A stretch of 64,000 bases of DNA from an uncultured Bacteroidia bacterium (GTDB lineage Bacteria; Bacteroidota; Bacteroidia; Bacteroidales; UBA932), in assembly GCA_902801205.1 (NCBI GenBank), contig CADCHE010000008.1:1-64000 (forward strand). The letters are read 5' to 3'. Position numbers and translations under genes: made by a program. Positions 26,281-35,125 of this stretch are shown piece after piece (the first letter of the stretch is position 1; the number at the start of each line of letters is the position of its first letter). Under the pieces are notes generated by a model that made no database searches, was not told where the DNA came from, and saw nothing but the letters and a program-made list of their open reading frames with translations.

Positions 26281-26327
26281 AAACCGCCTCTGGAATCTCT
26301 CCAGGGGCGGTTTCTTTGTTATTTTTT
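26281..26327 (+). terminator. Terminator after tRNA-Phe
   Basis: AAACCGCC (26281-26288) pairs with GGCGGTTT (26306-26313). Inner pairing of CTGGA with TCCAG extends the stem, and a T-rich tail ends in TTTTTT (26322-26327). Confidence 0.75.
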
Positions 26328-26329
26328 AT

Positions 26330-26337
26330 TATCTTTG
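26330..26337 (+). promoter_or_regulatory. -7 box for the SDR gene
   Basis: TATCTTTG, exact consensus, 30 bases before the ATG at 26368. Confidence 0.55.
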
Positions 26338-26367
26338 CCGGACCACATATTATTCTATTATTCTTTT

Positions 26368-27141
26368 ATGAAAAATTATTTTGATTTCAGCGGTCAGGTC
26401 GCCATCGTCACAGGGTGCTCGGGCGGTCTCGGCGTGCAGATGGCGAAAGCGCTGGCGAGCCAGGGATGCAACATCGTCCCGATCGCGCGCAGGATGGAGA
26501 AACTGGAAGAAGTGGCGGCGGAACTCCGCACCGCCTATGGTGTGGAAGCCCTTCCGATCCGTTGTGACATCACTTCCACCGAACAGGTGGAGGCGATGGT
26601 AAAGCAGGCGATGGACCGCTTCGGCCGCATCGACATCCTCGTCAACAATGCCGGTACCGGCGCCGTCGCGCCGGCGGAAGACATCACCGACGCCCAGTTC
26701 GAAGGAGAGATGCAGATCGACCTCTTCGGCTCCTTCCGCGTCGCCCGCGCCGTCGCCAAGCAGGCGATGATCCCTGCCGGATATGGCCGCATCATCAATA
26801 TCGCTTCGATGTACGGACTGGTCGGAAACAAGATCGCGCCGTGCTCGCCGTACCATGCCGCCAAGGGCGGTGTCGTGAACCTTTCTCGCGGACTTGCGGC
26901 GGAATGGGGAAAATACGGTATCACCGTCAACACGGTCTGCCCCGGCTATTTCTATACGCAGCTGACGCAGGATACGCTGGATTCCGAGTTCTTCCAGGAC
27001 TATGCGCACCGCGTGATTCCGCTCGAGCGTTACGGCAACGAAGGAGAGCTGGACACGACCGTCCTCTTCCTGAGTTCGCCGGCATCCGCTTACGTGACGG
27101 GCGTCGCCCTCCCGGTGGACGGCGGCTACACCTGTGTCTAG
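26368..27141 (+). CDS. Short-chain dehydrogenase/reductase
   Basis: 257-aa classical SDR using NAD(P)H. The cofactor loop is VTGCSGGLG (variant of TGxxxGxG), with NNAG near residue 90, the catalytic Ser in NIASMYG and YxxxK in YHAAK. The C-terminal substrate loop PGYFYTQLTQ and ending GVALPVDGGYTCV are normal. Its overall look is of gluconate 5-dehydrogenase or FabG-like enzymes, but the substrate cannot be fixed. ATG 26368 follows the terminator and -7 box; the longer open frame over the tRNA is not coding. Convergent with the esterase gene 6 bases beyond. Confidence 0.88.
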   Translation: MKNYFDFSGQVAIVTGCSGGLGVQMAKALASQGCNIVPIARRMEKLEEVAAELRTAYGVEALPIRCDITSTEQVEAMVKQAMDRFGRIDILVNNAGTGAVAPAEDITDAQFEGEMQIDLFGSFRVARAVAKQAMIPAGYGRIINIASMYGLVGNKIAPCSPYHAAKGGVVNLSRGLAAEWGKYGITVNTVCPGYFYTQLTQDTLDSEFFQDYAHRVIPLERYGNEGELDTTVLFLSSPASAYVTGVALPVDGGYTCV

Positions 27142-27147
27142 GAAGCG

Positions 27148-28047
27148 TTATTCCGAAAGAGGAAACAGCAGATTTTCAAGGGCTTGTTCTGCGGCGAAGA
27201 CGGTCCCGTCCTCGTCAAAACCATGACCTTGCCCTTCCAGTTTGATGAGGGTGGCGGACGGATAGACGTTCGCCGCCCTTTCACTGTAGGAAAGCGGGAC
27301 GAGCAGGTCTTTCGTCCCGTGCAGGATCATGACTTTGCCCTTATAGTTCCCGATGGTCTTGTAGGGATCCCAGCCTACGGCGTCTTCCACGTACTTCTTG
27401 TACACGGAAAAACCCGCAACCGAGACTTTCTCCGGCACGGCGGACAGGTCGCCTCCGTACATGACGCCCAGGAGGCTTTCGGCCAGCGACGGGATGTTGA
27501 ACGCGGGGAAGAGCAGCACCAGCCCGCGCGGGACGGCGGGGTACCGGGCGGCGTACATCGCCGTGACGAGCCCGCCTTGGCTGCCGCCGGACAGGAACAG
27601 GCGCTCTTTGTCCGTAAACGGCTTGGAAAGAATCATTTCCACGACGGCTCCCAGGTCTTCGATCTCCGTGAGGATGGACATGTCCTCGTAGGAACCGCCG
27701 CTGCGGTTCGCCAGCGCGCCGCCGATGAAATCGAAACAGTAGCAGGCGAAGCCGTTCCGGGCGCAGATCTCCGCATAGGGCAGGCAGTCGTCGTAGTGGC
27801 CCCGGAGCCCGTGGCTGAAGATGATGGTCGGCATCCGCCCCTTACGGCCTTCCGGCCGCAGGAGTACGCCGTAAATGTCGATACCGTCGCGGCTGGCGTG
27901 CAGTTCCTCCGTCACGACGGACCATTCGCGCCGCTCTTGCTTCTGGTCTTCCGGCTGCTGTTCTTCCGGCAGCGGGTCCTTGCCGCACGACAGGACGATG
28001 GCGGCCAGCAGGCACAGTGCCAGCCGTGCGAGTCGTTCCATGCTCAT
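27148..28047 (-). CDS. Alpha/beta-hydrolase esterase lipoprotein
   Basis: 299-aa exported hydrolase with a lipoprotein signal (IVLSC, Cys21). The alpha/beta-hydrolase core shows IIFSHGLRGHYDD (oxyanion side), nucleophile Ser in FLSGGSQGGLV, Asp in LHGTKDLLVPL and His in EGQGHGFDED. The form is close to cinnamoyl/feruloyl esterase-like or dipeptidyl-peptidase-like serine hydrolases, so it may deacylate plant-derived or peptide substrates outside the inner membrane. It follows the CNNM gene by 2 bases, so it is co-transcribed. Confidence 0.85.
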   Translation of the reverse strand: MSMERLARLALCLLAAIVLSCGKDPLPEEQQPEDQKQERREWSVVTEELHASRDGIDIYGVLLRPEGRKGRMPTIIFSHGLRGHYDDCLPYAEICARNGFACYCFDFIGGALANRSGGSYEDMSILTEIEDLGAVVEMILSKPFTDKERLFLSGGSQGGLVTAMYAARYPAVPRGLVLLFPAFNIPSLAESLLGVMYGGDLSAVPEKVSVAGFSVYKKYVEDAVGWDPYKTIGNYKGKVMILHGTKDLLVPLSYSERAANVYPSATLIKLEGQGHGFDEDGTVFAAEQALENLLFPLSE

Positions 28048-28049
28048 GA

Positions 28050-29129
28050 TCAGTCCTGTTTTGGGGATGTTTCGTCGTCTTCGTCCGGGAAGACGATCTG
28101 CTTGTACTGGTTCTTGCGCTTGAGCCAGCGCTCGCGCGCGAACTGCTGCATGTCGGTGATGGTGTCATTCTCGTCGATGATCTCCATGCCGAGGATCGTC
28201 TCCATGATGTCCTCCAGGGTGATGATGCCCTGGAAGCAGCCATAGTCGTCGATGATGAGGGCGATCTGGTCCTTGGTCTTCAGCAGGGATTCCCAGATGT
28301 CGCTCACGGAGGTCTCTTCGTGGAAGGCGGCGATCTTGCGCTTGATCGACTTCAGGCGCATGTCGAACTTGTCTTCCGCAAGGTTCTCCAGGACGTCGTA
28401 CCGGAGGATGTAGCCGGTGATGAACTCGGGCGACTCCGACCAGACGGGGATGCGGGAATTGTGCGAGAGCTCGTCCTGCTTGTAGAACTGCTTGAGGGTC
28501 ATGGATTCCGGGGCCGTGGCAGCCACGATCCGCGGCGTCATCACGTCGTACGCCTTGATGTCGTCGAGCTTGATGATGTTCTGGATGACCTTGTTTTCGG
28601 AGTTGTCGATCACGCCTTCCTCCTCGCCGATGTTCGCCATCGCGGAGACTTCCTCCCGCGAGATGGTGGTGTCAGGTTCGTCGTCGGTGATGGCGTCGCG
28701 CAGTTTCTCGATGAGCCAGACGATGGGGAAGAGCAGGTAGATGAGGAAGCGCATGACTTTGGAAAGCCCCAGCAGGTTTTTCCAGTGGGACGTCCCGATG
28801 GTCTTCGGAAGGATTTCCGAGAAGATCAGGATCAGCAGCGTCATCACGGCCGAGACCAGCCCGAACCAGTGGCTCCCGAAGACGAGGGTCGCCTGCTGGC
28901 CGACACCGGCGGCGCCGATCGTGTTCGCGATGGTGTTCAGGGACAGGATCGCCGTGAGGGGACGGTCCGGCTCCGTCTTCATCTTCATGAAGAGCGCGGC
29001 GTTCCGGTCCCCTTCGTCCTCCTTCATCGTGATATACGAAATGGGAGTGGACATCAGGACCGATTCCAGCAGGGAGCAGAGGAACGAAACGGCCATGGCT
29101 CCGAAAAGGAAGATGAGCAGCAATGTCAT
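28050..29129 (-). CDS. CNNM/HlyC family membrane protein with CBS domains
   Basis: 359 aa. The N-terminal CNNM (DUF21) membrane domain has three or four hydrophobic segments (LLLIFLFGAMAVSFLCSLLE; GLVSAVMTLLILIFSEILPK; FLIYLLFPIVWLIEKL). A CBS pair spans about 190-320 (VMTPRIVAATAPESMTLKQF; IALIIDDYGCFQGIITLEDI). Relatives export Mg2+ or Co2+ or influence divalent-cation tolerance (CorC/MpfA-like). The usual CorC_HlyC C-terminal domain is absent, leaving a short charged tail. First gene of a two-gene unit. Confidence 0.9.
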   Translation of the reverse strand: MTLLLIFLFGAMAVSFLCSLLESVLMSTPISYITMKEDEGDRNAALFMKMKTEPDRPLTAILSLNTIANTIGAAGVGQQATLVFGSHWFGLVSAVMTLLILIFSEILPKTIGTSHWKNLLGLSKVMRFLIYLLFPIVWLIEKLRDAITDDEPDTTISREEVSAMANIGEEEGVIDNSENKVIQNIIKLDDIKAYDVMTPRIVAATAPESMTLKQFYKQDELSHNSRIPVWSESPEFITGYILRYDVLENLAEDKFDMRLKSIKRKIAAFHEETSVSDIWESLLKTKDQIALIIDDYGCFQGIITLEDIMETILGMEIIDENDTITDMQQFARERWLKRKNQYKQIVFPDEDDETSPKQD

Positions 29130-29148
29130 ACGCTAACGTTATATCCTG

Positions 29149-29156
29149 CAAAGATA
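29149..29156 (-). promoter_or_regulatory. -7 box for the CNNM gene
   Basis: Reads TATCTTTG on the minus strand, exact consensus, 19 bases before the ATG at 29129. Confidence 0.55.
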
Positions 29157-29206
29157 TGGTTTTCCCATGAATATTCCATCATCGGTGCGGCTTTTTTACG
29201 GCGGTG

Positions 29207-31843
29207 TCATTCTTCCGTCCGGCGCAGGACGACCCGGCCTGCCAGTCCGGAAGGGACGGGCGCCCAGCCCTCGTAGGTCGTGTGCTTGTAATGGATGTCG
29301 ACGACGTTGATGTCATGGAACTTCCGCCAGGGCACGCCACGCCGGTCCATGTCCGCGATGCGGTTCGCCGGCAGGTTCGTCACCTCGATCCGGATCTCGT
29401 TCGCTCCGGGGCGGAAGGCCCTCCCGCAGTCAAGGGTGAAGGGAACGGCCCAGGCGCATCCGACGAACGTGCCGTTCACATACACGCGTGCGCTTTCACG
29501 CACATCGCCCAGGTCGATCGTCCAGGGCTGTGCGGCCTCTTCCTTGCTCATCTGCAGCGTGGTGGAATAGACCCCGGTACCCATGGTGACGGCGGTCCGT
29601 TCGTCCAGCCCTTCCCAGGTCCGGAGGGTCCGGAAGGCGTATTGGCGGCCGACGGCCGGCGCTTCCTCCGTGAAATACAGGTCCCATCCGTTCGAAGTCA
29701 GGTCGATCCCTTCCGCGCCGGGCCGGCCGCCGAAAGGCGCGGGCAGGGATGCGGGGACTTCGTCGAACGTCCGCAGGATGACGGATTCGCCCGAACGGAG
29801 CTGCAGGCCGGCTTTGCCGTCTTCCAGGGAAGTGCTGCCGGTCTTCCCGCTCATCGGGTCATAGAGGACCGCTGCCGCGGCGTCCACGCCGAGCGGGATG
29901 TCCGCCGCGATGTCGCCGCCCGTCAGGTTGGCGATGAAGTAGTGGTAGCCGTCCGCATTCCTGCGTCGGATGCAGTGCAGCCCGTAGGTCCGCTTCATCT
30001 CTTCCGGCCGGGCGACACGTGCGAGGGCTTCTTCGTCCAGGCCTTCGATGACCGCGGCGCCTTTTCTCCGGAGCTGCTTGACCAGGCGGAGCGTCGCGTC
30101 GGGCAGCGTGGCCCCTTCGGGGATGATGATTCCCTTGTAACGCGTTCCGCCTTCGGTGACGATGGCCCCGTTTTCACACCGCATGCGTGCGACCTGCCGG
30201 TCGCTGACATAGTCGCAGTCGTATCCGAGCCGGTCCAGCGCGCGTACGACGGCGATGAATTCCGGCGCGTTCTTGTCCATGTTGCTGATCTCGAACATCA
30301 TCAGCAGGCCGCTCTGCCGCCGCTGCCACATGTCGTGGACGGGCAGGTAGATGAGGAAGTCGTTGTCCGGTTCGCCCCATTGCAGGAAGCGCTGGCACCG
30401 CTCCGCGTAGGCCGTGAAGAAGGGCGCGTCGCGCCAGAGGGTGTTGGTGGGCGAGAAGTCGACGGAGGCGTAGAATTTCCAGCCCGGCCAGGGGTCGTCG
30501 GCGGGGGAGTAGCAGGTCCCGTGGAAGAAGACGCGGTTGATGCCGGCGCAGAAGATGAGGTCGAGGTCGGGCTTGAACTGTGACAGCGAGGTGCGGAAGT
30601 GCTCCGTCAGCCAGGTGAAGGTCTCGCAACTGGTCAGCGGCTTTCCGCCGGTGTGCGCCGCCGAGGAGGCGTATTTGAGCATCGACAGGTCGGAGTAGTT
30701 GCGGCGGGTCTTCCCGGGGTCGGTCCGCAGGCCGCGGATTCCGAATTCCGAGAGGCCGAAGCCTTCGATTTCCGGGATGTCCACGGCGCCGTACAGGTCG
30801 AGCAGGTTGCCCGGGGAACCATGCGCCTGGTTGCGGACGCGGACGCCCTTTCCGTGCGCCCACGCCACCCATTGCGAGGTGAAGTGCTCGTACAGCAGGT
30901 CGCTCAAGGTCTCGCGGTAGTCGGCGAGCACGCGGGCGGCGCCCTCGCCCCTGCCGGTCAGCAGTTCGGGCAGCCGCTCTTCCAGGGCGTACCCCCGCCG
31001 GGAGAGGAATTCCTCGTAGAGGCGGGGCGTCCAGTCGGCTTTGTACACCTCGTAACTGTCATTGAAGAAGGTGTCCGGGTAGGGGACACCGCTGCGCTCG
31101 AAGGCTTCTTCGAAACGCTGGATGTAGTGGGCGACGGCGACCGGGTCGAAGTGGTTGATCACCCATCCTTCACCGCCGGGAGCCGCTCGTTTGACATCTT
31201 CCAACGTGCGGGTGCAGTACTGGACGAGAACGAGCCAGCGGCCTTTCCGGGGCGTCCAAGCGAGCGTCCCGTCCGCGACCTGGTCCGTCAGGTTCACGTA
31301 TTTCCCGTGGCGGTTTCCCCGGGCGTCGAGCGGGTAGGCCAGCACGCGCTGCAGCGTGGAATACCTTTCGTCCTGCCCCGGGATGCGGACGTCCAAGCGG
31401 AGCTGCTCGCCCCGGGCGGTGACGTCGAGGGTGTCGGCCTTCCATGTGACTTTGCAGGTGGCTTCCTCCAGCGGGGTCGTCGGTCCGCCGAAAGGCCATC
31501 CGGTCCCGAAATTCATGTCGATCCGGATGCCCAGGCGTTTTCCTTCCTCCTCCACGAAGCGGAGCATCTCCATCCACTGCGGCGAGAGGAATTCGATGTT
31601 GTGCGCCTCGTTCCCCTTCACGCCGTAGATGGGGGTGATTTCCAGGGCGCCGATGCCCCGGGAGGCGTATTCCTGCATGTTGCGGCGCAGGTTTTCGCGG
31701 TCGACGGCGGAGCCCAGCCACCACCAGCGGCTGCCGGGTTTGGAATACGGGCCCGCTTCGGGCCAGGATTGGGCGTGCAGGCCGGAGGCGGCCAGCAGAA
31801 GCGACAGGATGAGGAGGCTTCGGTGAAGGAGGGAGTGTTTCAT
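29207..31843 (-). CDS. GH106-like glycoside hydrolase (alpha-L-rhamnosidase family)
   Basis: 878-aa secreted enzyme, signal peptide about 1-24 (GLHAQ). The family opening PGSRWWWLGSAVDRENLRRN and ALEITPIYGVKG is clear, followed by a TIM-barrel part with FFNDSYEVYKADWTP and IPEIEGFGLSEFG. C-terminal beta-sandwich domains include a GH2-like sugar-binding fold (YVNGTFVGCAWAVPFTLDCG). The family's known activity is hydrolysis of alpha-L-rhamnosides from pectin-like glycans; other activities occur in divergent members. It follows the GH37-like gene by 7 bases, so both are expressed together. Confidence 0.82.
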   Translation of the reverse strand: MKHSLLHRSLLILSLLLAASGLHAQSWPEAGPYSKPGSRWWWLGSAVDRENLRRNMQEYASRGIGALEITPIYGVKGNEAHNIEFLSPQWMEMLRFVEEEGKRLGIRIDMNFGTGWPFGGPTTPLEEATCKVTWKADTLDVTARGEQLRLDVRIPGQDERYSTLQRVLAYPLDARGNRHGKYVNLTDQVADGTLAWTPRKGRWLVLVQYCTRTLEDVKRAAPGGEGWVINHFDPVAVAHYIQRFEEAFERSGVPYPDTFFNDSYEVYKADWTPRLYEEFLSRRGYALEERLPELLTGRGEGAARVLADYRETLSDLLYEHFTSQWVAWAHGKGVRVRNQAHGSPGNLLDLYGAVDIPEIEGFGLSEFGIRGLRTDPGKTRRNYSDLSMLKYASSAAHTGGKPLTSCETFTWLTEHFRTSLSQFKPDLDLIFCAGINRVFFHGTCYSPADDPWPGWKFYASVDFSPTNTLWRDAPFFTAYAERCQRFLQWGEPDNDFLIYLPVHDMWQRRQSGLLMMFEISNMDKNAPEFIAVVRALDRLGYDCDYVSDRQVARMRCENGAIVTEGGTRYKGIIIPEGATLPDATLRLVKQLRRKGAAVIEGLDEEALARVARPEEMKRTYGLHCIRRRNADGYHYFIANLTGGDIAADIPLGVDAAAAVLYDPMSGKTGSTSLEDGKAGLQLRSGESVILRTFDEVPASLPAPFGGRPGAEGIDLTSNGWDLYFTEEAPAVGRQYAFRTLRTWEGLDERTAVTMGTGVYSTTLQMSKEEAAQPWTIDLGDVRESARVYVNGTFVGCAWAVPFTLDCGRAFRPGANEIRIEVTNLPANRIADMDRRGVPWRKFHDINVVDIHYKHTTYEGWAPVPSGLAGRVVLRRTEE

Positions 31844-31850
31844 CTGAATG

Positions 31851-33152
31851 TTAACGGTAAAGGTAATCTGCGCAGAAAAGGAAGGTGCCGGCGGTCCAGC
31901 CCATGAAGTCGCCCGGGGTCCCGTATTCGGAGGCAGCGTCCTGCCAGCCGGTCAGTGCGTTGTATTTTTCGAACAGCATGCCGGTGCCCTCAAACTGCTT
32001 GACATTGCTTTCGACGTATTTCCGGGCGATCCGTCGGGCGTCTTCCCGGAAGCCGTACCGGTCCAGGCCCTTGACGGCCATGCAGTTGATCGCGCCCCAG
32101 GCGTTGGGGTAGTCCCATTGGTAGGTGAACGGCCGCTCCGGCCCGCCTTTCTCGCAGGCGACGATGCCGAACTCCCGCTCCAGCCGGGGCAGGGCCTTGC
32201 GCACCTTGCGCGCCTGGCAGCGGGTGAGCAGGCCGGCGTTCATCAGGTTGAAGACGGCGCCGCAAAGCACTTCGGAATGCCTGCCGTTGACGTAGTCGTA
32301 ATCGTAGAAGAGCCCGTCAGCGCGGTTGCGGCAGTATTTCCGGATCAGGTGACGGCGCGTCCGGGCGCGCTGCTTCCATTGCCGGGCGCCGTCACGACCC
32401 AGTTCCTTGCAGAAGCGGGCCATCGACGTCTCGTAAATGTACAGGTTGGCGTTCAGGTCCAGCGGATTGAAGTCGAGGCAACGCCGGTCGAAACGGGGGT
32501 TGAAGTCCCAGCCCGATTCGGCTTCGGCCAGCCAGTGGCGGCCCTGCGCGATCCGCGCATCGGCGGGAATCGCGGTGTCGGCACCCAGCCGCGAGGCGAT
32601 GGCCTGGAAGAAGCCGTCGATCTCTTCATTTGTCAGCGGCTGGTGCCCGTACCGGTTCAGCCCGTTGGGAGCGATGCGCTCCGTCATCCAGAAACCGTAT
32701 TCTTTCTCCAAGGCCGGCAGGCAGGCCGCCAGCCATTCCTTGTCCCCCGTCTTTTCGTAGATGTCCCTCACGATCAGGCAGGCGTACGGCGGCTGCGAGC
32801 GCGACAGCAGCGATTTGTGCGAGCCGTTCGGCATGTATCCCATCTTCTCGATCAGGTAGAGGATGTCGGCGGCGTTGTTCTTCGCCTGTTCGACGTCGCC
32901 TAGCGAAAGGAGCCCCAGATTGGTGTAGTAGGTGTCCCAATAGTACATTTCCTGCATGGCGCCCCGGATGGCCGGAACGCTGTACGGGTAAGGAAGTCCG
33001 ATGAGGGTGTCGTCTTCTTCGGGATGGACGCGGACGCTCTGGGGCATGACGTGCCCGATGTGCGCGCGGAGGGCGGCGACATCCGCCGGCTCCTGTGCGG
33101 AGAGTCCGGCTCCTGCCAGGAGGAGCAGCGGGAGAAAGAGGAGTCTTTTCAT
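31851..33152 (-). CDS. GH37 trehalase-like glycoside hydrolase
   Basis: 433-aa exported (alpha/alpha)6-barrel protein, signal peptide about 1-19 (GLSAQ). Trehalase signatures are recognisable in modified form: PAIRGAMQEMYYWDTYYTN (signature 1) and the QWDYPNAWG of signature 2. A candidate acid Asp lies in AESGWDFNPRF and a base Glu in LFEKYNA. Canonical GH37 hydrolyses alpha,alpha-trehalose; in a Bacteroidetes locus with a GH106 enzyme a different disaccharide cannot be excluded. Its start lies directly behind the aqpZ terminator, so its promoter is unclear. Confidence 0.82.
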   Translation of the reverse strand: MKRLLFLPLLLLAGAGLSAQEPADVAALRAHIGHVMPQSVRVHPEEDDTLIGLPYPYSVPAIRGAMQEMYYWDTYYTNLGLLSLGDVEQAKNNAADILYLIEKMGYMPNGSHKSLLSRSQPPYACLIVRDIYEKTGDKEWLAACLPALEKEYGFWMTERIAPNGLNRYGHQPLTNEEIDGFFQAIASRLGADTAIPADARIAQGRHWLAEAESGWDFNPRFDRRCLDFNPLDLNANLYIYETSMARFCKELGRDGARQWKQRARTRRHLIRKYCRNRADGLFYDYDYVNGRHSEVLCGAVFNLMNAGLLTRCQARKVRKALPRLEREFGIVACEKGGPERPFTYQWDYPNAWGAINCMAVKGLDRYGFREDARRIARKYVESNVKQFEGTGMLFEKYNALTGWQDAASEYGTPGDFMGWTAGTFLFCADYLYR

Positions 33153-33160
33153 TTTCAGTT

Positions 33161-33198
33161 AAATAAAAGGGCCGTCAGCCTGTCGTGGCGGGCGGCCC
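33161..33198 (-). terminator. Terminator after aqpZ
   Basis: On the minus strand GGGCCG (complement of 33193-33198) pairs with CGGCCC (complement of 33169-33174), followed by TTTTATTT. Confidence 0.7.
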
Positions 33199-33218
33199 TG
33201 ATACATGGGGAATCGGTC

Positions 33219-33893
33219 TTATTCGGCCTTGGGTGCGAGGGCTCCCCAGACGCAGGCGCTCAGTGCGGCACCCACGAGCGGGGCGCAGATGAACACCCAG
33301 AGGTCCTTGAGGGCCTGTCCCTGCGCGAAGATGGCGGGGCCGATGGAACGGGCCGGGTTGACGGACGTGCCGGTCAGGTTGATGCAGACCAGGTGGACGA
33401 GGATCAGCGTGAGGCCGATGGCCAGGCCCGCGAAGTTGCCCGCACCGATCTTGCCGTCGGTCGTCCCGAGGACGACGAGGACGAAGATGAAGGTAGCGAT
33501 CACCTCGACCAGGAAGGCTCCGCCCGCACCGCCGGCATTGGCGACACCGTTGGAACCGAGCGCGCCGGTGAGATCCGGAGCGGCGACGACGTTCGCAAGG
33601 AGCAGCAGGACGGCGCCGGCGACGATGCCGCCGATGATCTGGCCGATCCAGTAGCCGCAGGCATCCTTCCAGCTCATGCGGCCGGAGAGGGCGACGGCGA
33701 GGGTGATCGCCGGGTTGATGTGGCATCCGCTGATTCCGCCGATGGTGTAGGCCATGGCGACGACGGTGAGACCGAAAGCGATGGCCGTGCCGACGACGCC
33801 GGCAGGCGTGCCGCAGCCGAGGAACATGGCGGTTCCGCAACCGAGCAGGGTCAGGACGAACGTCCCGATTCCTTCAGCAAAGTATTTCTTCAT
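33219..33893 (-). CDS. aqpZ: Aquaporin (AqpZ-like)
   Basis: 224-aa six-helix MIP-family channel for water, possibly glycerol. Both half-helix motifs are intact: GCHINPAITLAVAL and GTSVNPARSIGPA. The N-terminal FAEGIGTFVLTLLGCGTAMF and the length match bacterial AqpZ. Most likely its own transcription unit, with a terminator directly downstream, though it lies in line with the two glycosidase genes. Confidence 0.93.
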   Translation of the reverse strand: MKKYFAEGIGTFVLTLLGCGTAMFLGCGTPAGVVGTAIAFGLTVVAMAYTIGGISGCHINPAITLAVALSGRMSWKDACGYWIGQIIGGIVAGAVLLLLANVVAAPDLTGALGSNGVANAGGAGGAFLVEVIATFIFVLVVLGTTDGKIGAGNFAGLAIGLTLILVHLVCINLTGTSVNPARSIGPAIFAQGQALKDLWVFICAPLVGAALSACVWGALAPKAE

Positions 33894-33974
33894 AAGCCAA
33901 ACTGTTTGAATAACAAAAATGTATGTGCAATATACGAATATTCTTCAGAAGATGTGCCGACGCTGCGCCTTTTT

Positions 33975-34913
33975 TTACATCAGGTCGAGGCCGCGCAGGT
34001 ACTCGACGCTCTTGGCGACGCCCTGCAGGCGGCTGAGACCCATGCTGGGCTCGTCCTGTTCGACGCAGAGCCACTGGGTGCCGCAGTCGATGGCGGCGCG
34101 GATGATCCGCTCCATGTCCATCTGGCCGCAACCGAGCGGGCGGTATTCGAAGGAACCGCCTTCATCCTTCATCGTGTTGTCGGTCGAGATGCCGATGAGG
34201 GCGTAGGGGGCGGAGTTCAGGTGGCCTTCCAGCTTGTAGTCCTTCAGGTGCACGACCGGCGTGCCGCCCTTGTACTGCTCGAGGATGGCGGCGGCGTCCT
34301 GCCCGGCATAGTCGGCCCAGCAGACGTCGAGCTCGTTCTGGAGGTTTTCGCGCGCGTTGCTGCTGAAGATGGCGTCGTAACCGAGCGTGCCGTCCGGCAG
34401 GGCGACGAACTCGAAGTCATGGTTGTGGTAGAGCAACTGGAAACCGGCGGCACGGACCTTGGCGCCGATCTCGCCGAGCTTGGCGACCGTCTCCTTGAAC
34501 TGTGCGGGGTCAATGCCCGGACGGCTGGCTTCGTCCATGTAGGGGAATACGATGTACTGGACGCCGAGGACGGTGTTTTCAGCGATGACCTTGTCGACAT
34601 CGTCGATCATCTGCTGGAAGGGAACGTGGTTGGAGAAGGGAATGAGGCCCAGCTCGGTGCACCAGCGCTTCACCTGGACGACGTCGTTACCGTAGTATTC
34701 TCCGTAGAATTCCACGCCGGCGTAGCCCATTTCGCGAATCTGCTTGAGGGTGCCGTAGAAATCCTTCTCCAGGTCGGTGCGGACGCTGTACAGCTGTACG
34801 CCGACGGGCAGTTTCTTCGGGAAGGGGGCGGTTTCAGTCTTCTTGCCGGCGCATCCGGCCAGCAACAGCGCGGCCAGGAATGCGGCCGCCAGGCATTTCA
34901 TTATGTTTTTCAT
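33975..34913 (-). CDS. Xylose-isomerase-like TIM-barrel lipoprotein (sugar phosphate isomerase/epimerase family)
   Basis: 312-aa exported protein with lipobox ALLLAGC. The fold is AP-endonuclease-2-like TIM barrel with VGVQLYSVRTDLEKDF, MGYAGVEFYG, YHNHDFEF, ELDVCWADYAG and PVVHLKDYK, where His/Glu/Asp metal ligands are expected. Exported members of this family occur in many Bacteroidetes sugar loci and may act on modified sugars. ATG 34913 is preferred; a TTG two codons upstream is possible. Diverges from the large SusC gene. Confidence 0.85.
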   Translation of the reverse strand: MKNIMKCLAAAFLAALLLAGCAGKKTETAPFPKKLPVGVQLYSVRTDLEKDFYGTLKQIREMGYAGVEFYGEYYGNDVVQVKRWCTELGLIPFSNHVPFQQMIDDVDKVIAENTVLGVQYIVFPYMDEASRPGIDPAQFKETVAKLGEIGAKVRAAGFQLLYHNHDFEFVALPDGTLGYDAIFSSNARENLQNELDVCWADYAGQDAAAILEQYKGGTPVVHLKDYKLEGHLNSAPYALIGISTDNTMKDEGGSFEYRPLGCGQMDMERIIRAAIDCGTQWLCVEQDEPSMGLSRLQGVAKSVEYLRGLDLM

Positions 34914-34966
34914 TGTCAATGAATTTTGATGGTCTTTTCAGCAGGATGGGACTCTCCATCCCCATA

Positions 34967-34974
34967 CAAAGTTA
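34967..34974 (-). promoter_or_regulatory. -7 box for the TIM-barrel lipoprotein
   Basis: Reads TAACTTTG on the minus strand, exact TAnnTTTG, 53 bases before the ATG at 34913. Confidence 0.45.
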
Positions 34975-35027
34975 GGAAAAAAAATGTGTGCACGGGGAAA
35001 TGTCGGAAAAAAATCGTATATTGCGGG

Positions 35028-35090
35028 AGCTTCCTTCCCCAGGATCCCCCACAGGGCAGAACAGGTTCCCCCTGTGCCATCCAGGAAGCT
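35028..35090 (+). promoter_or_regulatory. Long folded leader upstream of susC
   Basis: Nested complementary arms: AGCTTCCT (35028-35035) with AGGAAGCT (35083-35090), GGAT (35042-35045) with ATCC (35079-35082), and CACAGGG (35050-35056) with CCCTGTG (35070-35076). Together they give a 63-nt hairpin with one 6-nt bulge, ending 35 bases before the susC ATG. An alternative inner pairing ACAGG/CCTGT exists. Could be an RNA control element, a stability hairpin or a dyad operator. Confidence 0.55.
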
Positions 35091-35125
35091 ATATAGAACG
35101 AACCTTAAATCTAAAAGAATCGTTT

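Noticed and set aside
26248-26367. Upstream extension of the SDR frame through the tRNA
   Set aside because: It would overlap the tRNA, a terminator and a consensus -7 box; the ATG at 26368 is the natural start.
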